64,000 bases of DNA from Ditylenchus dipsaci. Its lineage: Eukaryota > Nematoda > Chromadorea > Rhabditida > Anguinidae. Location of the stretch: NCBI GenBank assembly GCA_004194705.1, contig SADC01000054.1, forward strand, positions 230,614 to 294,613. The letters are read 5' to 3'. Within the stretch, counting starts at the first letter, position 1, and each line of letters starts with the position of its first letter. Below are positions 35,801 through 47,305 of this stretch, in pieces. The notes beneath the pieces were generated by a model, which searched no databases, was not told the origin of the DNA, and saw only the letters and a list, made by a program, of their open reading frames with translations. The position numbers and the translations under genes were made by a program.

Positions 35801-36211
35801 ATCGAAGGGTTCGAAGATCATGTATGTTAATTTTTAAACAAGAAATTTCGGCTCTTTTGCTGTTTAGTGCCGAACTTGATTAACATTGCCTAATTACCTT
35901 AAAATCAGCTCGGAAGACCAATGAATTTTTTTTAAATGTTTTTACCGAAATTATTTTTCACAAAGATGGTGAAAAAAGGGTTAATGACTTTTCGAAAATA
36001 AAAAGATTTTTGAGACAAAAATTGTGACCGACGCATTTTTTTCTCAAAAAATACCATAGTGAACTAAATTTTGATAATTCAATGGTCTTCAGCTTGAATT
36101 TAAATTACTTTGCAAACAAATGACTATGTTAAGAAATATTAAAATCAATACATTTTACAATTTCTGGTTTAGGTGCAAAGTGTGGACGTAGTAGCCTTCA
36201 ACAAGATCTAA
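32898..36211 (+). CDS. EEF1D: Translation elongation factor 1B, delta subunit
   Basis: Exons 32898-33062, 33120-33244, 33297-33415, 35283-35477, 35523-35654, 35706-35821 and 36173-36211 give about 297 aa. Guanine-nucleotide exchange factor for eEF1A, cytosolic. The N-terminus is the delta-type start ([13 protein letters not shown]). A leucine-zipper coiled coil follows ([19 protein letters not shown]). Then an Ala/Pro linker, the acidic [11 protein letters not shown]...DEEE region, and the exchange domain ([44 protein letters not shown]) ending in AFNKI. Single-base breaks lie near 33153, 33297 and 35650 (a GGGG read as GGG at LLWGA). Intron 3 is 1.87 kb and contains a second gene on the same strand. 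AATAAA lies at 36310. Confidence 0.9.
33876..35286 (+). CDS. FDXACB1: BMT5-like methyltransferase fold with FDX-ACB domain
   Basis: Exons 33876-33971, 34026-34197, 34242-34619, 34676-34884 and 34936 to about 35286. The N-terminus has the DUF2431/BMT5 glycine motif ([19 protein letters not shown]), then [23 protein letters not shown], a TLAKGQSG strand and [10 protein letters not shown]. The C-terminus ([20 protein letters not shown]) looks like a ferredoxin-fold anticodon-binding domain. The combination matches metazoan FDXACB1-type proteins, whose function is unsettled; BMT5 in yeast methylates 25S rRNA. Frame breaks occur near 34330, 34388 and 34817. The whole gene lies inside intron 3 of eEF1B delta on the same strand. 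The exact stop is uncertain: the frame runs into the next eEF1B acceptor. Confidence 0.75.
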
Positions 36212-36480
36212 AGAACTTTATCAATACTGAGCAATGTTTTCTTGACACTAAAAACTATAAGTCTATTCAAAGCCTTGAACATTGTTGATTTTTTCACTGA
36301 GTTGTTACAAATAAAAAATTTCTCATAAAATATAATGAAACTATAAATTATACATATAACAACAAATGTTTTATGCTATAGGCGATAAGGAATGCCAAAA
36401 TCATATCCAAAGGCCATTTGGTAAGTAATTTTTTGGCGTCAAAAGATAAAAAAGATTTATTCGCTTCAAATCTCAACATT

Positions 36481-39400
36481 TTAAAATAATAATTTACGAG
36501 TCTTTTTCGTGTGTCTATTCCAAAGAAAACATTTTATAAGCATTGCGGAACAACAGTCCAGAGAAAAAAGCATCAACAGATTGAGAGCAGCGATAGCTCC
36601 AGTACCCATATGGCTCATGCAGATTTCAATCTATACAACTTAGACTGTAGTTATAAACCTATTACAGTCCACTCTCGATAAACTGGCACCCCTGGGGACC
36701 AGCTTGAGGTGCCGGTTTAGCGGGAATAAGCTTTGTCGAATTTTCTTGTCGGCCAGCCAAATCAGGCTCTTTCACAGTGCCGGTTTATCGAGAGTGGACT
36801 GTATATAAAATATACCTCAGAAATTTGGAAATGTTCATCTAGCCAGGATTCCTGTTCAAATTCGGCCGAAGAAATAATATAGCTTTCTTTGTGCACTATT
36901 TGTTGTTCTGAATTTAATTTTTGAAATTTCTTAGCATGAGAAACACATGTGTTACTTGAGTCTTCATCCTTCATTTCTGTCGCTTCACTTTGGTCCACTG
37001 AATTGGTGGTCTTGTCAACAGTGACATTCCCTTTTCTTTCGACAAATGATCCACGTCGCCGTCTTGGTGGGTCTGGACACTGAGGCACATCACAGTATTG
37101 CTGTCCTGGCTCTTTGATGTTCAGAGTGATTTGACAATCAAAGAACATGCTTTGTCGATCAGCGTATTTGTATACGTGAGCTTCCTTTCCAACCAATAAA
37201 TCGGACACGTAGTCCAGGTTTTGCAAAAGATATTTGTCCTTTGCACAGCTGAAAAGTAAATATTTTTAATAGTCTTACAAAACATCATGTCTTTATTATG
37301 AGTAAAAACTTGCGCAAAGTGACACAACTAGCATCTTATTTTATTTGTTTTACACAATTAGCATGTGCACCAACCTAATTTCAACGAAGGTAAGCAAGGA
37401 CCATAATTTGCCTAAAAGCCTTATTTTTGTAACTGCCGTAATCCTCTATTAGGCCGACAGTCTCCAATAACGCGACACCCTACTTTGTAGATCTATATCT
37501 CAGACTGAAGAAATTTCTTCGCAAAGCTTTTTGCAGTTTTTTAACTACTACGAGCTCTACCGATCTATTTTGGGATTTAAAATTTTCACCCCATGATTTC
37601 GGGTAGATTGAAATATAACCCGACAAGTCGGCCTATTATAACATTCAAGGTGTTTTAAATAAAAAAATTAATTTATTAAAACTTGTTGTAGGCTTCATGT
37701 ACTGGGCTGTTAGAGGGTAATGGCGGTATTCGGCAAGGTATGCCTTGCAGACCGATCTGATTTTGTGCAAAAATACAGTACCAAAATACCTACCTAAGTT
37801 AAGTCTTCAGCCCCATAGAAGAGTGCTACAGAATAATAGTGCTTTTCTCAATTCGGTACTTTTTTTATTTTACGGGTTTCTTGATTTTCAACGTAAGAAT
37901 AAGCTTCAAATTTTGGTTCGAAAAATGATACCGATACGATTTTTTATTTCTTGTAAATTACCCTTTATCATCAATAAGTTCAACCCGATCACCATTTCCA
38001 TCATCCACCATGCAAGTGTGCACGACCATGCAGAACTGGTTCTGGTGGACGACTCACAAGTCATTTGTGATACACCATTTGTCCAATGGTGGCATAGAAG
38101 ACTGGAGGTCCTTCTGGTCCTCCAGCAAGAACTTCATACTTGCATACTGGCATAGGCACTTGCTGTGTTTGCAGCACTGGGGGTGCCATTCTAAATCAAC
38201 AACATGCTTTTTTTTATCAAAGTTGTGAAAAATGGCTCGTCATCAATAGCAAAACTAGATTTTGCTATTGAGCACATCTATTTCGAGCAAATAAAAAGTT
38301 TTTACTTGACAGTTATCTCTTTCTCCAATACATTCTCCATTTCCATGTAGTAGCACTGGACTTTGTAGACTCTGTCAAACTTAGTGAGGAACTCCGGATG
38401 AAAAGCAACAATCAAAGAGGTGCTGATGAAGATTCCTTTTGGGTTGGACTGTAAAGAAGTCACATAAGTTGAAAGGGAGACAAAAATGCTTAAACAAATA
38501 AGTTTATGCAGTTCTTTTATGAAGGTAATAGGTAAAACTGGTCAGTGATGACCATATACAGCCAGCTATTTCAAAGGAGAAAGAACCTTTTGAAGCAGAG
38601 AGAACGGATAAAAGAAACAGAGATTCTTATTTTGCTCAATAGCCATTTGCATATGGAATACTCCTAGGACAGGAGTATATAAGCAAATTTTTTTAGTCAG
38701 TTCGAGGTTTAGTTGTGACGAATGTGATGTGTTATATTTAATTTGTACAATTATTTTTGCCTGAAGTAGTTTTCGTCTAAGCTTTTGTGCTTTACACACA
38801 TTTTTTTATGTTTAAATTTTAAAAATTAGCATAGTCAAATCTCGTTTGAACAACTCGCCTCAGGTTCGTTCCCGCCTAGGGTCAGACATTATTTTTAAAA
38901 TAACTTTTAGGTCTTTGGTAACTTTTTTAAAGTGATTCCAAATATCGCAAGGATTCCGATTTTGTTGATAAAAACTGCTGAAAACTTGAAAGTTTTTTGT
39001 TTATAAAAAAGCAAAATCTCGATTTAAAAATTAGTTGGCCGTTTAATCAAGGTATTGCCTTTTTAGAAGCAAAAACGATCGGCAAAATAGGAATCCGCGC
39101 AATAATTAGGACTATGCTGGTTAAACAGAACTGTCACAAGGCCTAAAAATCATTGAAACAAGTATCGGGTTCTAGGTGAGAATGGACCCGAGGTGCAGGC
39201 TGTTAATCGAGGTGTGACTGTAATCATTTTGTTTCAGATATAAAAATGGTGAACTTCTTGCTGTGGACTAGCTTAGCTAGCCTCTCCCTGGTGGCCGTAG
39301 GCCAGGATGGGGAGGCATGGGAGGCGGTGGCATGGGCGGAGGAATGGGTGGAATGGATGGTGGGATGGGTGGAGGTGGCATGGGCGGCGGTATGGATGGT

Positions 39401-41294
39401 GGAATGGGTGGAGGAATGGGCGGAATGGGAGGCGGCATGGGTGGCATGGATGGAGGAATGGGAGGAGGTGGAATGGACGGAGGTATGGGCGGTGGAATGG
39501 GCGGAAGCATGGGAGGTTATGGAGGAGGTATGGGTGGTGGTGGTGGCATGGGAGGATATGGTAAATAAGTTTTACTGAGGTTTTCTTGTTTTACTAGGAA
39601 TTTTTTCAGGCGGTGGTGGAGACATGCAAGGCGGGGAATGGAGGTATGACTCCTGAAATGGGCAATATTGGACCTGATGTGGGAGGTTATGGAGGAGGTA
39701 GGTTATTTTCTATATTTGTCATACTAATATTTTGGATTAAAACTGTAAAATCAATAATTACTTGCTAAGAACTGCCATTTTGTAGGTTACGGAGCCGGTA
39801 ATGGTGCTAGCAATGGCGGAGGTTTTGGAGGTGGTGGCTTCGGAAGCAGTAGTCAAGGCAATGGAGGTGGTTCTTACGGGGCTGGCCAAGGTAAAAAATA
39901 AGCTCCGAAATTTCCTCAAGAAGGCTTTAAAGTTTGTGCCCCCTAATTATTGTTGTGTGTATAGACTGAAGTGGTTTACTTTTTGTTGTCAAATACTTTT
40001 ATTTATTTGCTACCACATAAAAATATACTCATACATAATTTTTGATTTAAACACTTCAAAATACTGGGGAAAATTTGAAAAACCCATCCTAGTAACCTCA
40101 AAATGTTTTGTTTGCCAAAATGACGTGAAAATTTTTAGAGAACAAATATCCAACCTACAATGCACCTTATGACTCCGGGAAGGTGAGCTTTTTCAAATCT
40201 TTGTTGGGCTAATCAATTAGTAGTAACCGGAGTTTAGGCAAGGACCCACCTGCGGTGATCAGACCACTCCCTCCAAACTAAACAGAACAGGACACACTCA
40301 CACAAAGAACATAGAAAAAAGTACTAGAAGACTCATAGATCGCTAACTTACTTGCTTTTGACGTGTTTTAGCCAATAAATTAGAGAAATGAAAAAAGACT
40401 CACAGATCTCTGTTTTTGCAAACCAGTTTTTGAAGTTGAGTCGAATTTGGGCATTTCTTGAGCCCAGACCAGTGTTGTCAGTAGGAGCAGAACGACACTC
40501 TGGCTCATCTAAATGGCCTTGCACAAAAACTAGACCTTTGAAAGTGTTGCGAGTGTCGAAGCGTACTTCGATGTTGTTGGTACCACAGCTCACATATGGA
40601 TCACCTAGCACTCCATTATCTGCCAAAGCTAAGGCGCTTTTGTTGGAGATTTGCTGAAAAACTTTTGGTTAACACAAAATTGGTCAGCACTTAATGTAAT
40701 TGTGAATCGTATTTTCTCAAAAAAATTTCTTATTTTTTTCAACCCCTTCAAAATCAGAACTTTTTTTCGATCTCGAGATTTTTGCGTGAAAATCCAAAAT
40801 CTAAAATGTGTGATCGGTAGAGCTTGTGGGAGTTAAGAAAATGCAAAAAACAGTTCTGCAAAATATTTATTCTGTTCCAATGTATAGATCCCTAAAAAGA
40901 GAGGGATTAAGTTAGAGAAAATACGGTATCTCAAATTGAACCACTAAATCGCAGTTTTTTTTACTAGGAAAGCTGATAATATTTACAGTAACAAATCACA
41001 TACTGAAAATCAAACCGATATCAAAACTAACAAAAGACTCTATAACTTGGTCGTAATTTTCCAAAAGCTCAGGCGCCATACGTGGAGAAATTTTGAACTA
41101 AACCAGAGCTGTAAGCACTAGCCCATGCTCGATCATAAGAATTATACTATGAGGTCCATTGAAAAAAATGTAAGAAATAATGTAAGAGGGTCTTTACATA
41201 GAAAGTTAACCATCTAACAAACGGTACTTACCACAACGATAAAAAAGATGGAAAGAAATAAAAGAATGTCAGCTAAATTGAATGTGTTTTTCAT
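36481..41294 (-). CDS. Cuticlin-like ZP-domain membrane protein
   Basis: Exons on the minus strand are 41294-41232, 40653-40404, 38448-38306, 38190-37962, 37248-36816 and 36630-36481, about 420 aa. A signal peptide (21 aa) precedes the ZP-N half (NGVLGDPYVSCGTNNIEVRF, FKGLVFVQG) and the ZP-C half (SNPKGIFISTSLIVAFHPEF, YKVQCYYMEME, MPVCKYEVLAGGPEGPPVFY, MVVHTCMVDDG, HVYKYADRQSMFFDCQI). A furin-like RRRRG follows, then an acidic tail and one membrane helix (GAIAALNLLMLFSL) with a basic cytosolic end. This is the standard cuticlin layout: furin cleavage releases a ZP polymer that builds cuticle ribbons such as alae. Frame breaks lie in exon 2 (one, near 40423) and exon 4 (two). Intron 2 contains an antisense gene; intron 5 contains a MITE. 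Confidence 0.87.
36663..36803. mobile_element. Pogo/Tigger-type MITE
   Basis: TACAGTCCACTCTCGATAAA and its complement ...TCGAGAGTGGACTGTA, TA at the ends, in intron 5 of the ZP gene beside the donor of exon 5. Confidence 0.78.
37433..37641. repeat. Diverged CCGTAATCCTCTATTA-type repeat
   Basis: CCGTAATCCTCTATTAGGCCGAC on the left; GTCGGCCTATTATAAC on the right. Likely a decayed relative of the 17522-17787 family, in ZP intron 4. Confidence 0.4.
38834..39225. repeat. Decayed MITE-like repeat before the Gly/Met gene
   Basis: TCAAATCTCGTTTGAACAACTCGCC near the left and ATCGAGGTGTGACTGTA on the right suggest a pogo-type element. It would supply the sequence immediately 5' of the start codon at 39246. 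Confidence 0.4.
39246..40281 (+). CDS. Secreted Gly/Met-rich protein
   Basis: Exons 39246-39560, 39610-39697, 39786-39890, 40139-40182 and 40238-40281. A 20-residue signal peptide (MVNFLLWTSLASLSLVAVGQ) precedes a low-complexity repeat of GGMGGGMGGM, GGMDGGMGG and SMGGYGG type, then Gly/Asn/Ser-rich exons and a short tail (YPTYNAP, PPAVIRPLPPN). No enzyme motif. Such repeats occur in nematode secreted structural or antimicrobial-like Gly-rich proteins; a cuticle or eggshell matrix role is a guess. One base is missing just after the signal peptide (near 39310), one near 39645 and possibly one at the last splice. It lies antisense inside intron 2 of the ZP gene. Confidence 0.65.
40693..40930. 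mobile_element. CCGTATTTTCTC-type MITE, diverged
   Basis: CGTATTTTCTCAAAAAAA on the left; TTAGAGAAAATACGGTA on the right; in ZP intron 1. Confidence 0.45.
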
Positions 41295-42483
41295 GCCACT
41301 TTTGATGTACCTAAATTTTATGTATACAAGTAGCAATTATTGATATTTTCAAACAACTTTTGTGAAAAAAAATGTGTAAAGACACCAAATCCTAAACACG
41401 CTTGCGTGCTTTTTGACTCACAAGCATCCATTAACAAGATAAAGATCAGCGAGATTGAGTCCATTCACACTACCAATCTGCGCACTTCCTTGAGATCTGA
41501 AAGAAAAAAACTAAGCTGTTCTCCTGGGTAGCTGTTTTCAGATGATGAGGGAGAAATAGAAAACCAGGAATGTAAAACCAATTTTCCAAAGAGATTGATT
41601 CCAAGATATTTTATTTAATTAAAATTTAGGTTTGTTTGACTTTGGTGACATAGGATCGTTGCATTAATGAATTGCAAACAATACTTTATACCGTTCTTTT
41701 AACCTTAGGGACGGAATTCTCACGAGATTTCGGTGAGGGATCCAGAGATTACCGTTCTTTTTTTAGAAGACCCCTTTTTTCGTTCAACTTGAAAATATTT
41801 GAAAAGTACAATGCTTTTTCCCAATTAGAAGTCAATTCCCGAGATTACTATTTTCACTAATACAGTCGACCCTCGATATAATGGCCCCGTTTGGGACCGG
41901 CCGCAGGGGCCATTATACGAGGGCCGTTATATTGGAGGGCCGACATATCGAGTTTTTCTTGTCAAAATGGGCCATTATATCGAGGGTTGAACTTTTCAAC
42001 TGTAAACTACTGAAGGGATGAACTTATTCAATACCTTAATATCTTGCAATTAGTACGATTTTTCTGTAATAAATCGACACCCTTTACTTTGGAACCGATT
42101 GTGAGGAGGTTGGTTGGGTGATCTACCAGTAATTATTATAAAATGAAGTATAATAGTCTAGATAGCTTATTGGAAGGAGCATCGGAAGCCGCTAAAAGTT
42201 GGCAGTGGCTTCGGTGGTGGATTTACAGTCGAAGAATATTTATTTCGACTTTAACTATTTCGTGTCAATTCTTTCAAATGTAGCTGGTAAACTATTCATA
42301 GAATCAAAAAATATTCCCTTTGGCAATAGGCATGCCCTTTTCGATACACCTCTTGGTAACGACCTACTCCTGCTGTTTTTCAAAAGAAAAAAAATTAAGA
42401 TTTCAGATAATAGGAATAAATATTGTAGATGACGTAGGTGTTGAAAACAATAAAAATTGAAATTGATAATAGAAATACATTTC
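41295..42483. other. Intergenic tract
   Basis: Contains a pogo-type MITE end at 41861-42004 (TACAGTCGACCCTCGATATA...). The short frames at 41340-41531 and 42199-42432 show no family likeness. A matching right half of the MITE (GCCGTTATATCGAGGGTTGACTGTA, to 43924) lies beyond the Helitron at 42484, so the Helitron probably landed next to or inside it. Confidence 0.5.
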
Positions 42484-43680
42484 TCTACAATCTACTATAG
42501 CGCTGCTTTGCGCCGTCTGAAACACTCACTTTTTAGGTCGCTTTTCGTGAACTTTATTTTTCAAAAATGGTGTCCTCTGATAGGAAACCGGGCAGGGGCT
42601 CCTCGAATATGAAATAAAATTTAGGGTTTGGTTAGACGAAAAAAATTTTCTGGTCAAAAAAATTTTCGGAAAATTTCTCATCAAGGAAATTTTTTTTTGG
42701 TGCGAAAATAAGTTCGTGTGCAATCATTCACTGTTGTGCGCCAACTCCTTGCGCGTCGAATGAAAAAAGAAAAATGAAAAACGACAATTTTAAAGTAGGC
42801 GCGCGGTCACTTTTTAAAGGTACTCAGAATGGAAAAATTCAAAAATTTGGAAATTTGAAATAATATTTTCGTGGTCTCGAGAGGAATTCAAAAATTTGAC
42901 TGAGAGTTTGGTTTTAAGAGCATTTTATAGTAAATCGACCATGCTGAGCACGAATTCGGTGTTAGAATCACAGGTTCGCTAATGGAAAAAAATTTGGTCA
43001 AAAAAAATTTACCGCAGGGGGACCCAGGCATATTTTTAGTGTCACAGGTTCGAATCCTGGTGGTAGCTGGTGGTATAAACTGGGCAAAAATGCCCGATAA
43101 GAGCCAAACTATTACAAAATACCCGAGAAGGGCTAAAACCCTCAAACTAGGCCAAAATGCACGAAAAGAGCAAAATCGTCCAAACTGGGCCAGAATGACT
43201 GAAAAGGGCCGAAACCGTCAAACTCAAGACGCATAAGCTGGGCCAAAACGCCCAAATTATTCCAAAATGCACGAAAAGGCCAAAACTCTTAAACTCGGCC
43301 AAAATGACCATAAAGGGCAAAATGCCTGAGAGGGCTAAAGCGGCCAAACTGGGCAAAAATGGCCTAAAGGACAAAAACGCCCAAACTGTGTCAAAATGGC
43401 TTAAAAACTCCAGAAATTCAAATTTGGCGGGAAAAAAGCAAAAATGCTGAAAAGGACAAAAAAGCCAAAAGAGGCCAAACTGTACCAAAATAGTTGGAAT
43501 CCTGGTGTTGGCTGGTAATAACAAACTGGCACCAAATACCCGAAACAATGCTAAAATGCCCGAAAAGAGCAAGAATACACCGAAAGAGCCAAAATCTCAA
43601 ACTGCTCCAAAACAATTACCAGCGTGAATTGGCAGTACACAGGTGGGGATGATGCGCCATCGGCGCAGCGTGCCTTCTAG
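42484..43680 (+). mobile_element. Non-autonomous Helitron D
   Basis: Starts TCTACAATCTACTATAGCGC and ends with the TGCGCCATCGGCGCA hairpin, GCGTGCCTT and CTAG at 43680, followed by T. It has the same internal order as copies A and C: 5' block, TCTGGTCAAAAAAATTTTC block, T-arm-like CAGGTTCGAATCCTG (43050), 38-bp satellite (43085-43620). No transposase ORF. Confidence 0.85.
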
Positions 43681-43724
43681 TCAACAAACTATTTTGCGAT
43701 TAAAATTACATGCTTTCCATGGGG

Positions 43725-44370
43725 CCGTATTATCGAGGGTATGTTTTCTTAGTCGGGACCGGCCATAGTGGCCGTTATATCGAGAAGGCCACTATATGGA
43801 GGGGCCGTTATATTGAGGGTCTAACTCCTTATGTTTTAGTCAAATCCAACCGAATAGGGCAAAGGGGCCGTTAAATCGAGGGGGCCGTTATGTCAGGGGG
43901 CCGTTATATCGAGGGTTGACTGTAGAGTCCGCTCTCTTAATAGACCCTTCAGCTTTGAGGCTCTGTATCCTAGCCCAGAGAAAATATTTTTCAGATATTT
44001 TTATTGCCATTTCTTAATTATCCTAAGCTCTATCAATTTCTCTCTTTTAGCTTTCCGATTTTCACCCAAAATCTTAAGGTACCCAACTTTTTCCGATCAT
44101 TGGATGGTTGAAAAATAAAGCACCGCAGGCCTACTAGACGAAATACGATAAATTATATAAAAATATTTTCTGTCATCGGTACGTCATAATAAACTAATTC
44201 ATGTAACTACATAGAATTTTGAGCGATTTGAAAAATACAAAAAAACTGCAGAAGTAAACAAATATTGAATATCGATTTCTGAAAATTAGAAAAGCATACA
44301 CACATCAAACATCAATAAATAAACAATAGATTCAATCAAACTAGAGTACCAAATATTTCCTTGATTCAAA
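43725..44370. other. Intergenic, MITE remnants
   Basis: Holds repeated GCCGTTATATCGAGGG words ending in TTGACTGTA at 43924 and a CTCTTAATAGACC...ACTAGACGAAATACG pair (43930-44150) related to the TACCGTATT family. No gene seen. Confidence 0.5.
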
Positions 44371-46390
44371 ATGGCTTGTTCACCTATTCAAAAAGCTTAT
44401 TTAATTGCTTTGGTAGGTGCAGCCATGTCTGGTTCATCCACTCTTTTAATTTTACTTTGTTACCGGCTTTACACTTTGTTAGTGGTCTGTTCTGCGTGCT
44501 ATACTTATCTATTATCGTAGCTTTGTGGATGAGAAGCCCCATTTTGTTTGTTCCTTTTCTTGCTTTACAGGTGAGAATATCCTAATTTATATTCTAATTT
44601 TTAATTTATCGCTTCAACATAGAAAACCAAACCAGTCCATTTTTTCACTCTAGAACACCCAAAAGATTGTTTTTCGACCTAGTAGCGAATACCCCCTTCC
44701 CCCCTCCATAAATTTTTCATTTTAAAACTTAAGTGAAGAGTACCCAAAATACATGTCCAGACCCCAGAAAGAGTAAGTGAAGCATTTATTAGTGACAGCT
44801 TCCGTACGCTGGCCTACGCCTGAGCCTAAGTGCTGCGCCTAAACTTCTTGTTTCAAAGGGTGGTTACAGCAATTTGAGAGCGTCAGATTTATGAGCCCTA
44901 TTTGACAAGGGGTCACCTTTGTCCATCTTGTTGTTATTTTTTGTGGTTTTTAGGCTTTAGGCTAAGGCAAAGATAGACTAGCGTATGTTGGGATGGACTT
45001 AAACATGAGTCTAAACTTTTTTTCAGTCTCAAACGTATTGGACTCAAACGTATTGGGTTGATTCATAATTATTGCGGATTTTTGTTGCCTTATGATTCTT
45101 TGATCTATTTCTTCTTTAAATTTGCTTTTTTGTTTTAAAGTATGCCCTCGCTTTTAGTTAAGAAGAATGCGCGTTGAAAACCACCTTCACATTCGCCATA
45201 TCATGCTCTACCACTTCGAGAAAAGATGGAAGGCAGTGCAGTCTTTTCGCGATATTGTCAAACTCTTGAAAATCGAGTGTCGAATCCATCAATGAGAAAG
45301 GCTGGGATTTGCTCGAACATCCTCATATTCACCAACAGAAGCTCAACAGACTACCACGTCAACCGGTCTCTAAAGAATCGGCTAGCGGGGAAGGTCTTCG
45401 AGGATTTGGACGAACTTGTTGTTGATCTCAAAGCGTGGATTGCATCCAAGAATGCTCGCTTCTTTGCTCGCGGAATTGATCAACTGCCAAGTAAATGGGA
45501 AGCTGTTATTGATGTTGATGGCGAATATGCCCCAGAGTGATCCTTTAGAAATGTTTATGATTATGCTTTCTTAAATGTTTTGTTGTCGAATAAAGTTACA
45601 ATAAAAATCCGCATTAATTATGAATCAACCAATATTTTAGGCTCATGTTTGAGTCTGGCCTGACATACGCTGGCCTACCTTTGCCTAAGCTTAAGCCTAA
45701 AAAATCACAATAAAAAGAACAGGGCAAAGGCAAAAACCAGGCCCATTGTCACATAGGGCCAATTTATGGAAGAAGGGTGTTCGCTACTAGCGCCTGTTTT
45801 TCTTATGAACTATTGAAACGTGCGGAGGAAAAGCAGAGTAGTACTGATAGAAAATCGACGGCTGAACAAGATGCTACAAAAAGTTTTGAAACAGTCACTC
45901 TATGATGACCGAAATTCTGACCCCGGATTTGTGTTGGTCGATTGTATGGTCGATTCAATTATAAAACTGCCATTTAAGTTAACAAGTCACTGTCAAATTA
46001 CACATTCCGCTTGTTACATAAACATTTAAACTGCAGAATTTGAAATTTGACAGTAAATTATAAACTTAAATGGCAGTTTGATAAGTAAAGCAACCATGCT
46101 GAACACGTATCCGGGGTCAACTTTTTTATGCAGCTTTTCATAGGCTCTCGCATGGTATTTCTCGTTATGTAAAATAAAAAATGTGTAAAAATTTTTTTAG
46201 GCATCAAAACAATCGTGAATGATATATTTTTAATGGCTTTTAGACACTTGCAATTGTGCTTTTGTATATTTATGCAACTTACGTGCTGTTCATAGCTGTG
46301 TTCTGGCCAGATTACTTTTCTCAAAATCCATATGTTGCTCGAATGAATGAAAGAAGTAAAATAGCGTATTGGGGTGAAACGTATAAATAA
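44371..46390 (+). CDS. Small multi-pass membrane protein
   Basis: Exon 1 (44371-44570, GTGAGA donor) starts MACSPIQKAYLIALVGAAM and, after one frame break near 44458, continues LPALHFVSGLFCVLYLSIIVALWMRSPILFV (two or three hydrophobic helices). Exon 2 (46244-46390, intact) encodes TLAIVLLYIYATYVLFIAVF followed by a polar tail ending YWGETYK. About 115 aa with three or four membrane segments, resembling the small LAPTM-like/DUF7027-type proteins common in nematodes; the assignment is tentative. The 1.67-kb intron holds repeat family A and a deleted mariner. Confidence 0.55.
44681..45800 (-). repeat. Repeat family A, long copy hosting a mariner
   Basis: Ends CTAGTAGCGAATACCCCCT (44681) and GGGTGTTCGCTACTAGCGCC (45800) are complementary. 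Inside are the family-A blocks, TTAGGC-like motifs and the mariner at 45053-45632. It lies in the intron of the membrane-protein gene. Confidence 0.7.
45053..45632 (+). mobile_element. Internally deleted mariner
   Basis: TIRs TTGGGTTGATTCATAATTA and TAATTATGAATCAACCAA, flanked by TA. The interior keeps the N-terminal HTH start of a mariner transposase (HIRHIMLYHFEKRWKAVQSF, about 45180-45260) joined to its C-terminal end (LAGKVFEDLDELVVDLKAWI...IDQLPSKWEAVIDVDGEYAP, 45385-45540). The DDD catalytic core is missing, so it cannot be autonomous. Confidence 0.85.
45890..46115. repeat. Foldback with Helitron-like end motif
   Basis: ACCCCGGATTTGTGTT...ATAAAACTGCCATTTAAGTT on the left pairs with CTTAAATGGCAGTTTGAT...CGTATCCGGGGT on the right. 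It shares the CCGGATTCGTG motif with the Helitrons. Confidence 0.6.
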
Positions 46391-47305
46391 AAACATATTT
46401 TAGCTGCCCGAATCTTAGTGCTAATATCATGTGTTATCTTCTACTTTGTCAGCACGCTCGATACCATTTTCTTTATGATAGTTTACCAGGCATTTAAATT
46501 TCAAGAGCGAAAAAACAATTTTACAGATCAGCAAGGATGAAATGAGCATTGTTGAAGTTTGTTACTCTAAATTTAACTATATAATCAAATTGTTTTAGAA
46601 TATAATTTCAAAGAACTAGATGTCCAAGAACATAACAGAGGAGAGTTATTCTAGATTCGCAAAAACAAATTATCTTTTTCATGCACATACTTTCTTTTGC
46701 ATGCATTTGTTTTCAATCTTGTTTGGTGAAAATTTGCATGTCATTTTACTCATAAAATAAAAATAAAGTTTTTTTTAATTTTAAGATCCAATTGTCTTTT
46801 TTTAAATAATATGCGACAATCAAAACCTAGTTGTAAAATACCATGCCCGTCTACTTTCACAAATTTTGTGCGTTTGGATTGGAGGGGGGGGGGGGGGGTG
46901 GTGGGACAGCCTTTTTTGATTTTAAAATACTCAGAATAATTTTTTTGAACTATAAAATTGTTGAAAAAATTGATACGATTATTTCTTCTCTGCATTTTCG
47001 GAGTAAAAGGTTGTCCCGGCAATTCAAGTAAGAACTCGTGTACGTAGACGGCAATGGTCCTTTAAGTGGTCATGGCTCATGACTCATGACCTCATGAGTT
47101 CACGAGATTATTTTACCAAAAAACAAAGCACCGAAAATATGTAGTTATGTGTAACAAATTCGCACTAAAAACAACCTTATTTTGATAGAAAGACTTAGCA
47201 TATTGTTAGTGCCGTCAGAATTAACATAAAATTTGCAATATTCAGGACAATTATTTGTTAAAATAATCCACAAGCTTTTTTTCGATAAACTGATGGTGTT
47301 AGTAG

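Noticed and set aside
39277..39510. Pro/Met-rich minus-strand open frame
   Set aside because: Antisense shadow of the Gly/Met-rich exon.
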